Positions 1-8,698 of a stretch of 64,000 nucleotides of DNA are shown piece after piece. Location of the stretch: contig CALSTS010000008.1 of assembly GCA_943789335.1 (NCBI GenBank), positions 1 through 64,000 of the forward strand. The letters run 5' to 3'. Positions within the stretch are counted from its first letter, which is position 1. Each line of letters opens with the position of its first letter. The notes under the pieces were generated by a model, which was given only the letters and a program-made list of their open reading frames with translations, was not told where the DNA came from and made no database searches. This DNA is from an uncultured Pseudomonadales bacterium. GTDB lineage: Bacteria; Pseudomonadota; Gammaproteobacteria; Pseudomonadales; Pseudohongiellaceae. The position numbers were made by a program, and so were the translations under genes.

Positions 1-3
1 AAC

Positions 4-309
4 ATGACATTATTTTCTGAAGAAGAGGAACTCGAAATATTAAAGCAAAGTGAAGTGGTTTCAAGCGAAATTCCAATTGAACTATTGCAGTCTTTTTTAG
101 AAAAACTTTGTTACAAACTTATGACCATTAACGTAGCTGATTGGATAAACAGTGAAATTGATAATTTGAAAGAACTTCATCTGCAATCGGCCATGCCTGA
201 TCACGCCAGCATGGATCGATTTATGCGCTATAGCACCACACTCAGCAATCAGCTTTCAAAAGCTATTGGCGAGCTTCGCCATATAATCAAGGAAAGAAAA
301 GCTGCTTAA
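4..309 (+). CDS. Small hypothetical protein
   Basis: This 101-residue protein is not recognised with confidence. It is acidic at the N-terminus and helical throughout, with a C-terminal stretch (residues about 70-96, containing RYSTTLSNQLSKAIGEL). That stretch loosely recalls the R-Y-x-x-x-L-x-x-x-L-x-K-A-x-x-E-L pattern of small proteins found beside transposases and phage packaging genes. The window edge lies 3 nt before the ATG, so the true start could be further upstream. It sits next to degraded accessory genes, which fits a mobile origin. No function is assigned. Confidence 0.5.
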   Translation: MTLFSEEEELEILKQSEVVSSEIPIELLQSFLEKLCYKLMTINVADWINSEIDNLKELHLQSAMPDHASMDRFMRYSTTLSNQLSKAIGELRHIIKERKAA

Positions 310-695
310 AAAAAACATTTAACAATAAATAACACAAAAACTGCTGGTAGTGTTAAGTCCCATATTAGACATCCCAACATCTCTGAAAAGTAGGTATATA
401 CTGCCTTATATAGCTTTACAAGCCCCTCTAATTAGAATGCTGTTAGATTAGCAAATAGTTCAGCCACTTGCTTCTTTTTCTTATTCAGATCCACCTCTTC
501 TTCATAGGGAGAGGCCTGCTATGTAAGCTTTGTAGTTTTATTAGTACACATCAGAAAGTATTCTAGAAAAAAAGTGGGAAGGTAGTAATGTCTACTTTCG
601 GCCACTAGAAGACTTTACTTTATTCTAGCTTCAACCAATTTAAGAGATTAACTTTTCTATCCTTCTATTAATTTTATTCATTGTATTAGCTTTAC
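310..695. other. AT-rich non-coding stretch
   Basis: This 386-nt stretch has no credible gene. On the minus strand near 440-520 one frame reads a short lysine-rich tail (EEEVDLNKKKQVAEL) ending in a stop. It could be the remains of a gene end, but it is too short to name. No tRNA, clear terminator or repeat array was seen by eye. Confidence 0.4.
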
Positions 696-1594
696 TTATT
701 TAGATGAGCTTTGTGCTAGTAATAGCGCACCTTCTATACCTGAACGTTCCCCCAAAGCAGGTAAGCTAATACGCTCATCAATCGAAGAGTCTGAATTACC
801 TAGCTCGCCATATCCGTTTAAAAGTTTTCTTGTAGTTTCACGAATTTGATCAATTAATCTATGATTGTTCATAACGCCTCCACCAAATATCACTCTTTGA
901 GGAGCCAAGATTAAAATTACATTTGCTGCTAGCTGACCAAGATAGTTACCAATAATTTCGAAGGCGTGATGTGATTCAGCCAGCTCATTCAAAGAAGCTC
1001 CCCATCGTTTTTTGATAGCTGTTCCGCTCGCTAGTCCTTCTAGGCAATCTCCATGAAAGGGGCAAACACCTGCAAAATCTTGATCAAGTGAATGACGCAA
1101 AACTCGGATATGACCCATTTCAGGATGCTGTTCACTTTGTAATATATCCTTATTGATACAGAAACCGCCACCAATGCCCGTGCCAACTGTAATATATACT
1201 ACAGATTGCCTTATCCCCTCCCCTTGGGTGTGATTCTGCCAATGCGGCTGCATAAACGTCGGTGTTTATTATCACAGGGCATCTGAAAACGTTGTGAGAA
1301 AGGTTTATATAAATCTGTATGGGACCAATCTGCTTTTGGAGTATTTAGAATATATCCGTAGCCATTTGTGCCCGCTTGAAGATTTAAAGGGCCGAATGAG
1401 GCGATGCCAAAACCTGCATAGCTATCATTTTTAGTTTCTAGTGAGGCAAAAAAGTCTGTAACAGCTTTCAATGTTTTTGTCGGAGTAGTAGTTAAAATAC
1501 AAGTTTTAGCTACTGTCTGTTTATCTGAATTTACTGCCTCACAAACAAACTTAGTGCCTCCTCCTTCAATTGCGCCAAACAGTGTATTCTTCAT
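696..1594 (-). pseudogene. Frameshifted ROK-family sugar kinase (fructokinase-like)
   Basis: ROK kinases phosphorylate free sugars such as fructose, glucose or GlcNAc in the cytoplasm. The N-terminal part (1594 to about 1273) carries the ATP-binding start GAIEGGGTKFVC. The C-terminal part (from about 1210 down to 696) carries VYITVGTGIGGGF and the ROK zinc motif CPFHGDCLEGLASG. Between them the expected INTDVYAAALAESHPRGGDK lies in a third frame, so two small indels, near 1273 and near 1208, interrupt the gene while nearly restoring the frame. The combined length of about 300 residues matches the family. The closest recalled relatives are ScrK/GmuE-type fructokinases. It is probably inactive unless the indels are sequencing errors. 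Confidence 0.85.
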
Positions 1595-1660
1595 TTCATT
1601 TTCTCCGTTTCTAGAAGCTTGTTTCTATCGATCAGGTTGATAAAGTAAGTATCTACAGAT

Positions 1661-1906
1661 ATGTCTAGAGAAGAAAGGTTTATTGAGCTGCTTAGTCATA
1701 ATGAGTTACCTAACAACATAACTGTAATTAAAACATCTGATGTTTGGTGTGATTCATTAGTGAAAAGCAACACTAAACCATGTGGAGTAGCTGAAAATAA
1801 TGAAGTTTACATGGCTGATGAAGATCACCTTTCAATCAAGGGAGCCGAAATATTTGGTAAGTCATTAATCAGCCACTCGCCCTTGGCAAGTTTATTTGCT
1901 AAATAG
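1661..1906 (+). pseudogene. C-terminal remnant of an SGNH acyltransferase
   Basis: The 81 residues match only the end of the SGNH domain that follows the membrane acyltransferase part of OafA/YrhL-like O-acetyltransferases. The visible signature is a Trp-Cys-Asp segment followed by VYMADEDHLSIKGAEIFG, the block-V D-x-x-H of SGNH enzymes. All membrane helices and the block-I Ser motif are missing. In the preceding bases a second frame reads DKVSIYRYV before a stop, suggesting an indel near 1660 joins the remnant to more decayed sequence. Such enzymes acetylate surface sugars, which fits the nearby polysaccharide locus. The fragment itself should be non-functional. Confidence 0.65.
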
Positions 1907-1980
1907 AAAGATAGAGACTCTCATTTATATGGAGCCTAGGGCAGGAAGTCGAAAAGGCACGGTATTTCTACCGAGTGATT

Positions 1981-2223
1981 TTAAGTACTCTTTAAGTAAA
2001 AAGTAATCCCAGGATTAATCAGCGGGTCTCCTGTAAATTCTATCCCTTCATTTTCAAGTGTTTTCTTGATCGCAATTATAGTATTCAGGTTAGCTGAAGG
2101 AACGCCCTCCTGCATTTCATAACGACGTATTGTAGCTGGCCCAACTTTACTTGCTTTTGCTAATTCAGCCGCACTCCACCCTAACATAGCTCTTGCTGCC
2201 TTAATTTGACCAGAAGATATCAT
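1981..2223 (-). CDS. XRE-family helix-turn-helix regulator
   Basis: This 80-residue protein consists almost entirely of one Cro/C1-type HTH. Residues 5-60 include QIKAARAMLGWSAAELAKAS, then the recognition helix region VGPATIRRYEMQEGVPS, then a tail with GIEFTGD that is typical of small stand-alone XRE proteins of prophages and islands. It probably binds DNA as a dimer, with an unknown target. It is flanked by a recombinase pseudogene and an acyltransferase remnant, so it may be a leftover regulator of a mobile element. The ATG at 2223 lies in an AT-rich leader shared with the divergent recombinase remnant. Confidence 0.8.
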   Translation of the reverse strand: MISSGQIKAARAMLGWSAAELAKASKVGPATIRRYEMQEGVPSANLNTIIAIKKTLENEGIEFTGDPLINPGITFYLKST

Positions 2224-2290
2224 ATATATTATTATTGATGTATATTAAATCATTTAAGATGTTTTTTATGTGTGAGAATACCATGATTGA

Positions 2291-3151
2291 CGAAATATTG
2301 CCAAATTCAATGGCGCATTTGCTGCTAACACGATACGAGCCTACCGATCGGACTTTATTCAGTACGAAAAAAAAATGGTGTCCTGAAGCACGACCAACAA
2401 GCCCCTCCCTGCTACTGCAGAGTTTATGGCAAGCTATGTAGATTATCTAAGCCAGAACGCAAAGAGCGCCACCATACGACGCCGTATCAATAGCCTGGGC
2501 ACAGTGCTTAAACTCTCCAAGAATTATGACCCCACTAAAGAGCCAGAAGTAGTCCTAGCCTTAAAACGGATGCACCGCAAAATTGGAAGATCCCAAGAAC
2601 AAGCCGCACCGCTCACCAATCCTCTGCTCAAGCAATTGCTCGATAGTTGCGATAACAGTACTGTTGGGCTGAGAAATAAAGTATTGCTCCGACTCGGTTA
2701 CGAAACCATGCGCAGAAGGTCAGAACTGTGCGCCTTTAGATTTGAAGATATCGCACAAGTACCCAATGGAAAATCAATAATTAAACTTACCTTCTCGAAA
2801 ACCGATCAATATGGAATAGGTAAAGTAATACCTATCAGCGAAGAACTGCTGAGCTTATTGAGCCAATGGAAAGCTATCGTTGGGAACGAAGGTTATATTC
2901 TAAGATCGATTAATAGACACGAGCATATAAAAGAAAGTCTATGTCCATCAAGCGTCAGCACAATCTTAAAAACGCTTCAAAGAAATTTAAAAGATCCTCT
3001 AAGTAAACAGCAACTCAGTGGTCATTCATTGAGAGTAGGCGCAGCACTTGATCTATTAGAGCAAGGAGAACCATTAGAAAAGATTATGATTCGAGGGGGA
3101 TGGAAAACTGATGCAACTGCCATTAAATACTTAAGACAATGGGTATATTAA
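2291..3151 (+). pseudogene. Broken tyrosine recombinase (phage-type integrase)
   Basis: The catalytic part (2426-3151) has the box I arginine in ETMRRRSELCAF, the HSLRVG (H-x-x-R) motif, a GGW and a candidate nucleophile Tyr in AIKYLRQW. In the same frame upstream, from 2291, the SAM-like core-binding start reads AFAANTIRAYRSDFIQYEKK, and PLPATAEFMASYVDYL leads into the catalytic part. Between these lie an in-frame TGA (about 2369) and two shifts: a run of nine A residues at about 2358, and a compensating shift near 2400. Family members are 300-340 residues. It would have driven integration of an island. As read, it cannot make a full-length protein. Confidence 0.8.
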
Positions 3152-3283
3152 TATTATAGAAACAACATTACTCAACATTATAGTTAACAATTCCGAATAT
3201 CGGATAATAATCCTGAACATCATACCTGCGGATTGCCCCCCAAACAAAGTTATTTTTACCAGAGGCTTCCGAAATTTAAAAAA

Positions 3284-3979
3284 TCAATTATTGAAATGAG
3301 CTTGGTAGTACGAAGGAAGCGCAGACAATAATTCAGCACTAGGAATTGGTAACCCAGGAAAATGTTGCAATACATTGTAATGTCGATTGACAATAGTGAC
3401 GGCAGTGAGATAAATGATCTTCAAGTACAACCACGTAGTTCTATGCTCTGCATACCATAGCTCAAGTTCTGCCTTATATGGAGTAATTACTTCATGATGG
3501 AAATATTTGTAAGGCCTCCCTGAGCTTTTAAGAATGGCGTCTTCATTACGAAAAAATAATGAACCTACACCGGTGACACCCGGTATTAACTTGCTGATTA
3601 TGGCTCGCTGTTCATGCGAATAAAGTTCGTAATGGGTTCTAGTCTGCGGACGTGGACCTACAAAACTCATATTTCCTATCAGGATGTTGATTAATTGAGG
3701 AAGCTCATTAACCTTGGTTCTACGTAAATAGTTACCGAAGTAAAGTATACGGGGATCTTGATCAAGGGTTAAATCACCTCCGGGTAAATTAGGACTATCT
3801 TCAAGCATCGTCGCAAATTTGTAGAGGGTAAAATCATTACCCCCCTTACCCACCCTCTTTTGTCGGTATAATACTTTGTGCTCCCCGGTGAACAGCAGCC
3901 CAATACTCGCGCAGAGGAACACCCACGACAAACAAACGAATCCCAGTAGTGCAAAAAATATATCAAGCAGTCTAGTCAT
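3284..3979 (-). CDS. Initiating sugar-phosphate transferase (monotopic phosphoglycosyl transferase)
   Basis: This class moves a sugar-1-phosphate from a UDP-sugar onto undecaprenyl phosphate and so starts a repeat unit at the inner membrane. A hydrophobic re-entrant helix spans residues 4-30. It is followed by the basic YRQKRVGKGG, KFATM, LRRTKVNELPQL and MSFVGPRP motifs of the family. At 231 residues it has only the catalytic core and lacks the extra membrane domain of WcaJ-like enzymes. The usual catalytic Asp-Glu pair reads Asn91-Glu92 here. I recall the same TKINELPQ form in other members, so this may define a subfamily. It is the last gene of the leftward polysaccharide operon and starts 7 nt after the dehydratase. 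Confidence 0.88.
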   Translation of the reverse strand: MTRLLDIFFALLGFVCLSWVFLCASIGLLFTGEHKVLYRQKRVGKGGNDFTLYKFATMLEDSPNLPGGDLTLDQDPRILYFGNYLRRTKVNELPQLINILIGNMSFVGPRPQTRTHYELYSHEQRAIISKLIPGVTGVGSLFFRNEDAILKSSGRPYKYFHHEVITPYKAELELWYAEHRTTWLYLKIIYLTAVTIVNRHYNVLQHFPGLPIPSAELLSALPSYYQAHFNN

Positions 3980-3985
3980 ATAGCA

Positions 3986-5190
3986 TCACATCCTCTGGTC
4001 AAGATATTTACCAGTCTCTTTATGTGCAAATTCCGGCAACAATCCGAAATATAAATTAACAATGTCATCTTTAATCCAAGTTCCCTTCTCTCTTAATGAA
4101 TTTATGCCATCCATGAATTCGTCCAGCTTAGTTTCATCAAAAGATAGTTGATTACTAATAACCCCTACAGTATCGAACCGTGCCATATCTAGATCTTCAC
4201 TGTCAGTGAAGAATTCCTCAAAATCCTTTTCTCCAGTAGTGTCACTTTTGAAAAAATAACAGGGCCATTGCTTCTTTGAGATCAAGTCTTCAGTTCTATC
4301 TCGGGCTTCATCCTCGGACTCACATTCGTACGGCTCGTAACCATGCTGTCTCAAATATCGAACCGCAATTTCGGGAGAATGTTATAAGATGTAGTTTTTT
4401 CACTTAATTTCGGGAAGAAAATGTCTCTATTTTCCCCGAGCAGGCCGGACAGCAAGCAAAGTTCACCAGACTCCTGTAGGGTTACAAAATAGCGACGAAC
4501 ATCATTAGGGGCGGATAAAGGTTGACGCCTAGCAAAGCGCTGATTAAATCCATGAAGTAGAGACCCATCCGAGAAAGCTACATTGGCAAAACGTGCCATT
4601 GAAATATTTTTGAGTCAAGCTTTCACGCATCAAAAACATTTCCATAATGCGCTTACTTGCCCCCATCATGTTTACAGGGTTCGCAGCTTTATCTGTAGAG
4701 ACACAGAAATATTTTTTTGTCCCATTTTCTCTAGCCAAGCGTAAGTTTTTACTGTATTAAAAACATTTACCATGGTCATGCGCATCAAAGTATAGGAATC
4801 CTTCTCACTCCTAACATGTTTAAGTGCTGATAAATTAAACACATAATCATACGGGCCTTCATTTGCCATCAGCGCTTCAAATTCAACGCCACCACAATCA
4901 AGTGCAAATGTACGAAAGTCACCATCACTATATCCTTCAGTACTACGAATACCTCTTACCAATTCGACCATATTGTTTTCAGAAATATCAACAACATGTA
5001 GGCTTCTTGGATTTCTTTTGAAAACCTCTCTAGTAACTGCTTGACCAATGGAGCCTGCTCCACCTATTACTAAAAAAACGCGACGATGTTTACAATTTCT
5101 GAAAGAACTTTTTCTGTAGTTTGGATATCGTCCTCAAAAAGATTATCGGATCGTTTGATTAGTGACAAAATTAACGAGTTCGTGAGCATT
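3986..5190 (-). pseudogene. UDP-GlcNAc 4,6-dehydratase (CapD/FlaA1-like), multiply frameshifted
   Basis: The intact family member turns UDP-GlcNAc into a UDP-4-keto-6-deoxy sugar. Read across frames, the sequence starts at 5190 with a short leader, then RRVFLVIGGAGSIGQAV (NAD-binding loop), NLSALKHVRSEKD, YFCVSTDKAANPVNMMGASK (catalytic STDK and MGxxK), FANVAFSDGSLL and a C-terminal tail ending at 3986. The frame changes near 5088, 4742, 4605 and 4385, so at least four indels break it. The reassembled length of about 400 residues is normal for this polysaccharide branch. It sits directly downstream of the probable reductase gene, with which it would make a 6-deoxy-HexNAc. As written it encodes no complete enzyme. 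Confidence 0.87.
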
Positions 5191-5203
5191 GGAATAACCT
5201 TTT

Positions 5204-6157
5204 TTATATTTTCGATACTGACTTATAAAAAGCCTTACCTGCCTCCTCAAAAGCAGAACTAGAACACTGATATTGTTTCCATCCTAGCTTCTTAACAGCG
5301 TAAGAAGCATCTACTACATAATCACCATAGAGTTTGTCGTATAAATTTAGTTTACAAAAACAAAAGAAAACTAATTTAAGTAGATTTGGGGGAAGTCGAA
5401 TGGCCCTAAACTTTACACCCAAACCTTTACATATACTTTGCATAATCACCTCTGTGCTAACAGGATTAGCATCTGCAGCAATAAAAGCGTTTCCAGCTGC
5501 AGCTGGATGCTCAAGACAAATTCTTATCAACTCATTTAGTGATTCCAAACTACAGTATGAACGTCTATTCTTTCGATTAGGGACAGGTACAGGAATTTTA
5601 TGAGCCATCAATTGAATAAGTTTCTCAATGTTTCCTGGAGATCCAGGGCCAACAACAAGGCAAGGGCGTATTACAACAACCTCCATTTTTGATGACTCAG
5701 ACAACGCTATTAGTTCTTTTTCAGCAGATAACTTAGAATATGCATAAGCCTCTAAGTCTGAGGAAACTGTCGATTCATTGATAGAACCTTCCCCTCCATA
5801 ACTGCGGCCATGTATACCTATTGTACTTAAAAAAACAAATCTTTTAACCCCATGAGCTGCTGCCTGGCGAGCTAAATTAACAGTAAGATTGAAATTTATT
5901 GTCATATGTTTGAGAAGTGCATTTCCATTGGCTTCATTTTTATGAGCTCTCCCAGCACAATGCAGCACTACATCTATACCCGAAAGTACATCTGCTCCAG
6001 CAGGTGAAGACAAGTCCCAGGTTACTACTTCCACACTAGAATTTTTAATTATAGATTTAGGACGAAAACATGCTCTTACAAAGATATCTGAGGATGTTAG
6101 ATATTTAACTACAGAACTCCCTATAAAACCGCTAGCACCAGTTACAAGTACTTTCAA
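5204..6157 (-). CDS. NAD-dependent sugar reductase/epimerase (WbpV/WbpK-like extended SDR)
   Basis: Residues 1-20 read LKVLVTGASGFIGSSVVKYL, a Rossmann GxxGxxG start. A YAYSK (YxxxK) catalytic motif and RPCLVVGPGSPGNIEKL follow, and the substrate-binding half contains NRRSYCSLESLNELI. These features match the reductases that convert UDP-4-keto-6-deoxy-HexNAc to UDP-QuiNAc or UDP-FucNAc. I chose the TTG at 6157 because AGGGG lies a normal distance upstream and family members begin at this residue. The longer reading from an ATG at 6268 would add a 37-residue hydrophobic extension unknown in relatives. The gene directly precedes the 4,6-dehydratase that would make its substrate. The exact product sugar is inferred. 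Confidence 0.8.
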   Translation of the reverse strand: MKVLVTGASGFIGSSVVKYLTSSDIFVRACFRPKSIIKNSSVEVVTWDLSSPAGADVLSGIDVVLHCAGRAHKNEANGNALLKHMTINFNLTVNLARQAAAHGVKRFVFLSTIGIHGRSYGGEGSINESTVSSDLEAYAYSKLSAEKELIALSESSKMEVVVIRPCLVVGPGSPGNIEKLIQLMAHKIPVPVPNRKNRRSYCSLESLNELIRICLEHPAAAGNAFIAADANPVSTEVIMQSICKGLGVKFRAIRLPPNLLKLVFFCFCKLNLYDKLYGDYVVDASYAVKKLGWKQYQCSSSAFEEAGKAFYKSVSKI

Positions 6158-6264
6158 TTTTGACCCCTTTAATGTTAAGTAAAAACCTAAGCATAAACTA
6201 TTAATAACATTAATTATTAGAAAACTGTTACCTAAAAAAACCTGAATAAATATCATTGTTAAGA

Positions 6265-7028
6265 TCATTTCTTCAACTTCCCTAAGATATTCCAGCCTAA
6301 ATAATAAATAGATTTAGCCAGAGAAAATTTCTCAATTTCACGAAATAAATGCCAATGATATTTCAACATTTCAAATTTATTACTAGATATTGAACCCGGA
6401 GCATTCCGGTATTGAGCCATGCATTCAGGCAAACAATAAACGTAAGGAGTTTTTTTTAATAAATTTAACCAAAGCCCATAGTCTTGACGTTTACGTATTG
6501 ATGGCATGTAAACCTTTCCTAGCTTTTGAGTATCGTAAACGGCTGTTAAACAACCCACCTGATTGAATTTAAGCATATCGTAATAATTCATCTTCCTAGG
6601 AGCTTTTAATACAGGACCAATTTTATTCCCTTGATTGTCTATTGGCTGATACCAACAATGTGTAAATGAATACTTGTTCTCTATCATAAAAAATATTTGT
6701 TTTTCAAGCTTTTCTGGTAACCACTCGTCATCTGCATCTAAAAATGCTATGAATCTTCCGCTGGCATTTTCAATTGCGAAATTTCGAGCAACCGCAGCAC
6801 CAGAATTGAATTCCAAGACTTTTAGCTTTAACCTAGAATCGTTTTTAGCAAGTTGCCTTAGAATCTTAGGAGTATCGTCGATAGAAGAGTCATCAGTTAC
6901 TAGCCATTCCCAATCAGAGCAAGTCTGATTAAGGAGGCAACTATAAACAGTTCGAATATACTTTTGTCTGGTGATGATTATAGGTCGGTCGTAATGACTG
7001 AAACCAGCGGGAATCTGCAATCATTCAT
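6265..7028 (-). pseudogene. GT-A glycosyltransferase family 2, scrambled N-terminus
   Basis: The body is a clear GT2 enzyme, with LLNQTCSDWEWLVTDDSS, GAAVARNFAIENASG, the metal-binding FLDADDEWLPEKL and RKRQDYGLWLNLL. The family's first strand is displaced: from an ATG at 7028 one frame reads MNDCRFPLVSVIT, a second frame then supplies PTYNHHQ, and only after that does the main frame continue with KYIRTVYSCLLNQT. Two compensating indels near 6965-6990 explain this. An alternative in-frame ATG at 7020 gives an out-of-place leader. Without the N-terminal UDP-binding strand the enzyme is unlikely to work. It would add a sugar to the repeat unit. Confidence 0.8.
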
Positions 7029-7030
7029 TC

Positions 7031-8388
7031 TTATACCGTAGCACTGACTTCTACATCATTATCTGAAGCTAAATGTACATTTAAATTTTCAGTACTCGAA
7101 AAATTACGATTATTATATTTAGCTAACAATATTCCAGTGACTACAAAATATAAATACGACATGCTCACGAGTATCTGAGCTTCCAACATAAAATTCGCAG
7201 CAAGAATAAGAGCAGTAAGAAGCATAAAGTACAATCCAAAAGAATCATTTTCCTGTTTCATCATTAAAAAAGAGATTCTTAAGAGAAAGCTGATAAGAAG
7301 AAGGTAAATGAATAATCCTACGATACCAACTCGAACTAAAAGATATAGATAAAAATTATCAGTAGAAGATGCAATTTCTTCACGTAAAGGGCCAAGCCCT
7401 ATGAGAGGAGAAGTTAAGAATAAATTCCAGGCTTCAATCCATTTATCAAATCGCATAAACAGTGTACTCCCCACTGAAACAATATCATTCCACTCTCCGT
7501 TTAATATCATCGAAAGGCCAGCATACAGATAGACATTAATCAACTTAACATAGCTGAGGAGACCATCTTTAAAATAAGAATTAGGATCGTGAAAATTAGA
7601 AAAAAGGGAATCCACTTAATAGGTTTTGTTGTAAAAACAAAAAAGATTAAAAGTGTTCCCAAAAATGAAATAAAGCCTGTTCTTGACCCTGATATCATTA
7701 TAAAAAAAGTAAAAAACAAAAGAGCAACATACAACTTAAACCTAGTCCCAGATGATAAGCTTGATAGATTTCTTGAAATAAAGCTCAAAAGGTATAAAAG
7801 AAACCCTGACATCATAAGTGCACTCGAATTTGGATTCCCAAAAAATGAAGTAACACGCTGGGTAGTAAATATTCGAGAACTTTGGTGCTCTGGTGTGTAC
7901 ATAATATTAAATATATACGACATACTAGGAAGAAACCTTTGAACAAGCCCTAAAATTAGTGTCAATAAAGCAAGAACAAAAATTGCTTTTGCAAATTTAA
8001 GGTCAGTGAACTTTCGATTTCCAGCCAAGACATAGCCAAAATATATGAGAATTATATATTGAATGTACCTTGATGAATCTAATATGTCTCTTATCCCTAC
8101 TTGGGATACACCCTGTAACTGACTAAAAATCGTCGATATAAACAATGTTGTTGTAAGCAAAGCTAATAGCGAGCAGACAAATAATAAACTTATAGATAAA
8201 TTATGATGACGTCGCTTTGTAAGGATAAAAGTATATATTAAAACTATACATATAATGCCGATATCTACCAGCCTAACACCGATACGACCAATAATATCTA
8301 TTGGGTATGGACGCAGAAACAAAAACAAAAATACCCATAACCCTATAAAAGAAGAGCCATTAGTATTATTGGAAGCTATATTATTCAC
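7031..8388 (-). pseudogene. Wzy-type O-antigen polymerase/ligase-family membrane protein, frameshifted
   Basis: The reassembled protein of about 450 residues has roughly 10-12 hydrophobic helices. It also has the periplasmic-loop signature of the O-antigen ligase/polymerase family (FDKWIEAWNLFLTSPLIGLGP). Wzy polymerises undecaprenyl-linked repeat units in the periplasm. The first frame runs from 8388 to a stop near 7540 and the second is open from at least 7615 to 7031. Continuity (FFLIFTILILILK, then DGLLSYVKLIN) requires one indel near 7570. It is the only Wzy candidate in the locus, so its loss would leave at most one repeat unit per chain. It could instead be the ligase. One indel could also be a sequencing error. 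Confidence 0.78.
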
Positions 8389-8698
8389 TATATATAAAAT
8401 AAATATTCATTTTTGTGGTTGCTAAATTCTAATTATATCTTTTTATCAAAATGCTTCTTACTAAAGTAAAGTTTTCGCTATAAAATTTATTAGCTAAAGT
8501 ATATTATCGGGGCTATTTGGCCCAATTAGTAAAAGTTAATTTCACTAAAGAAATAGCTTTGACAGTATTAAAACAAAACTCTACTCCCAAATAAAAATAT
8601 ATCATCCTTTATTTATAGAGAGTTAGTAATACTGGGCAATTTCTTTAATGAATCACCTCACTAAAAATATGTAAACTTAAGATATGGAGTTATAAAAC
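8389..8698. other. AT-rich divergent intergenic region
   Basis: This 310-nt stretch separates the leftward Wzy gene from the rightward gene at 8699. It is very AT-rich and contains no reading frame that resembles a gene. It must hold the promoter for the rightward gene, which has GGAG about 9 nt before its ATG. It may also hold an internal promoter for the last genes of the leftward operon. No clear dyad or terminator was seen. Confidence 0.45.

Noticed and set aside
1957-1975. Small hairpin CGGTA-TTTC-TACCG as a terminator
   Set aside because: Only a 5-bp stem, no T tract following on either strand; insufficient.
2235-2441. 68-residue plus-strand reading frame
   Set aside because: It is the off-frame reading of the recombinase N-terminus; the correct motifs (ANTIRAYRSD) lie in the neighbouring frame.
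3190-3205. Palindrome CCGA-TAT-TCGG near the recombinase as an att core
   Set aside because: Too short, and no second copy was seen in the window.
6158-6268. Hydrophobic N-terminal extension of the reductase
   Set aside because: A TTG with a good ribosome-binding site lies at the family start; the extension has no homologue that I know.
7589-7942. 117-residue plus-strand frame across the Wzy gene
   Set aside because: Lysine-rich antisense reading of hydrophobic codons with no recognisable motif.
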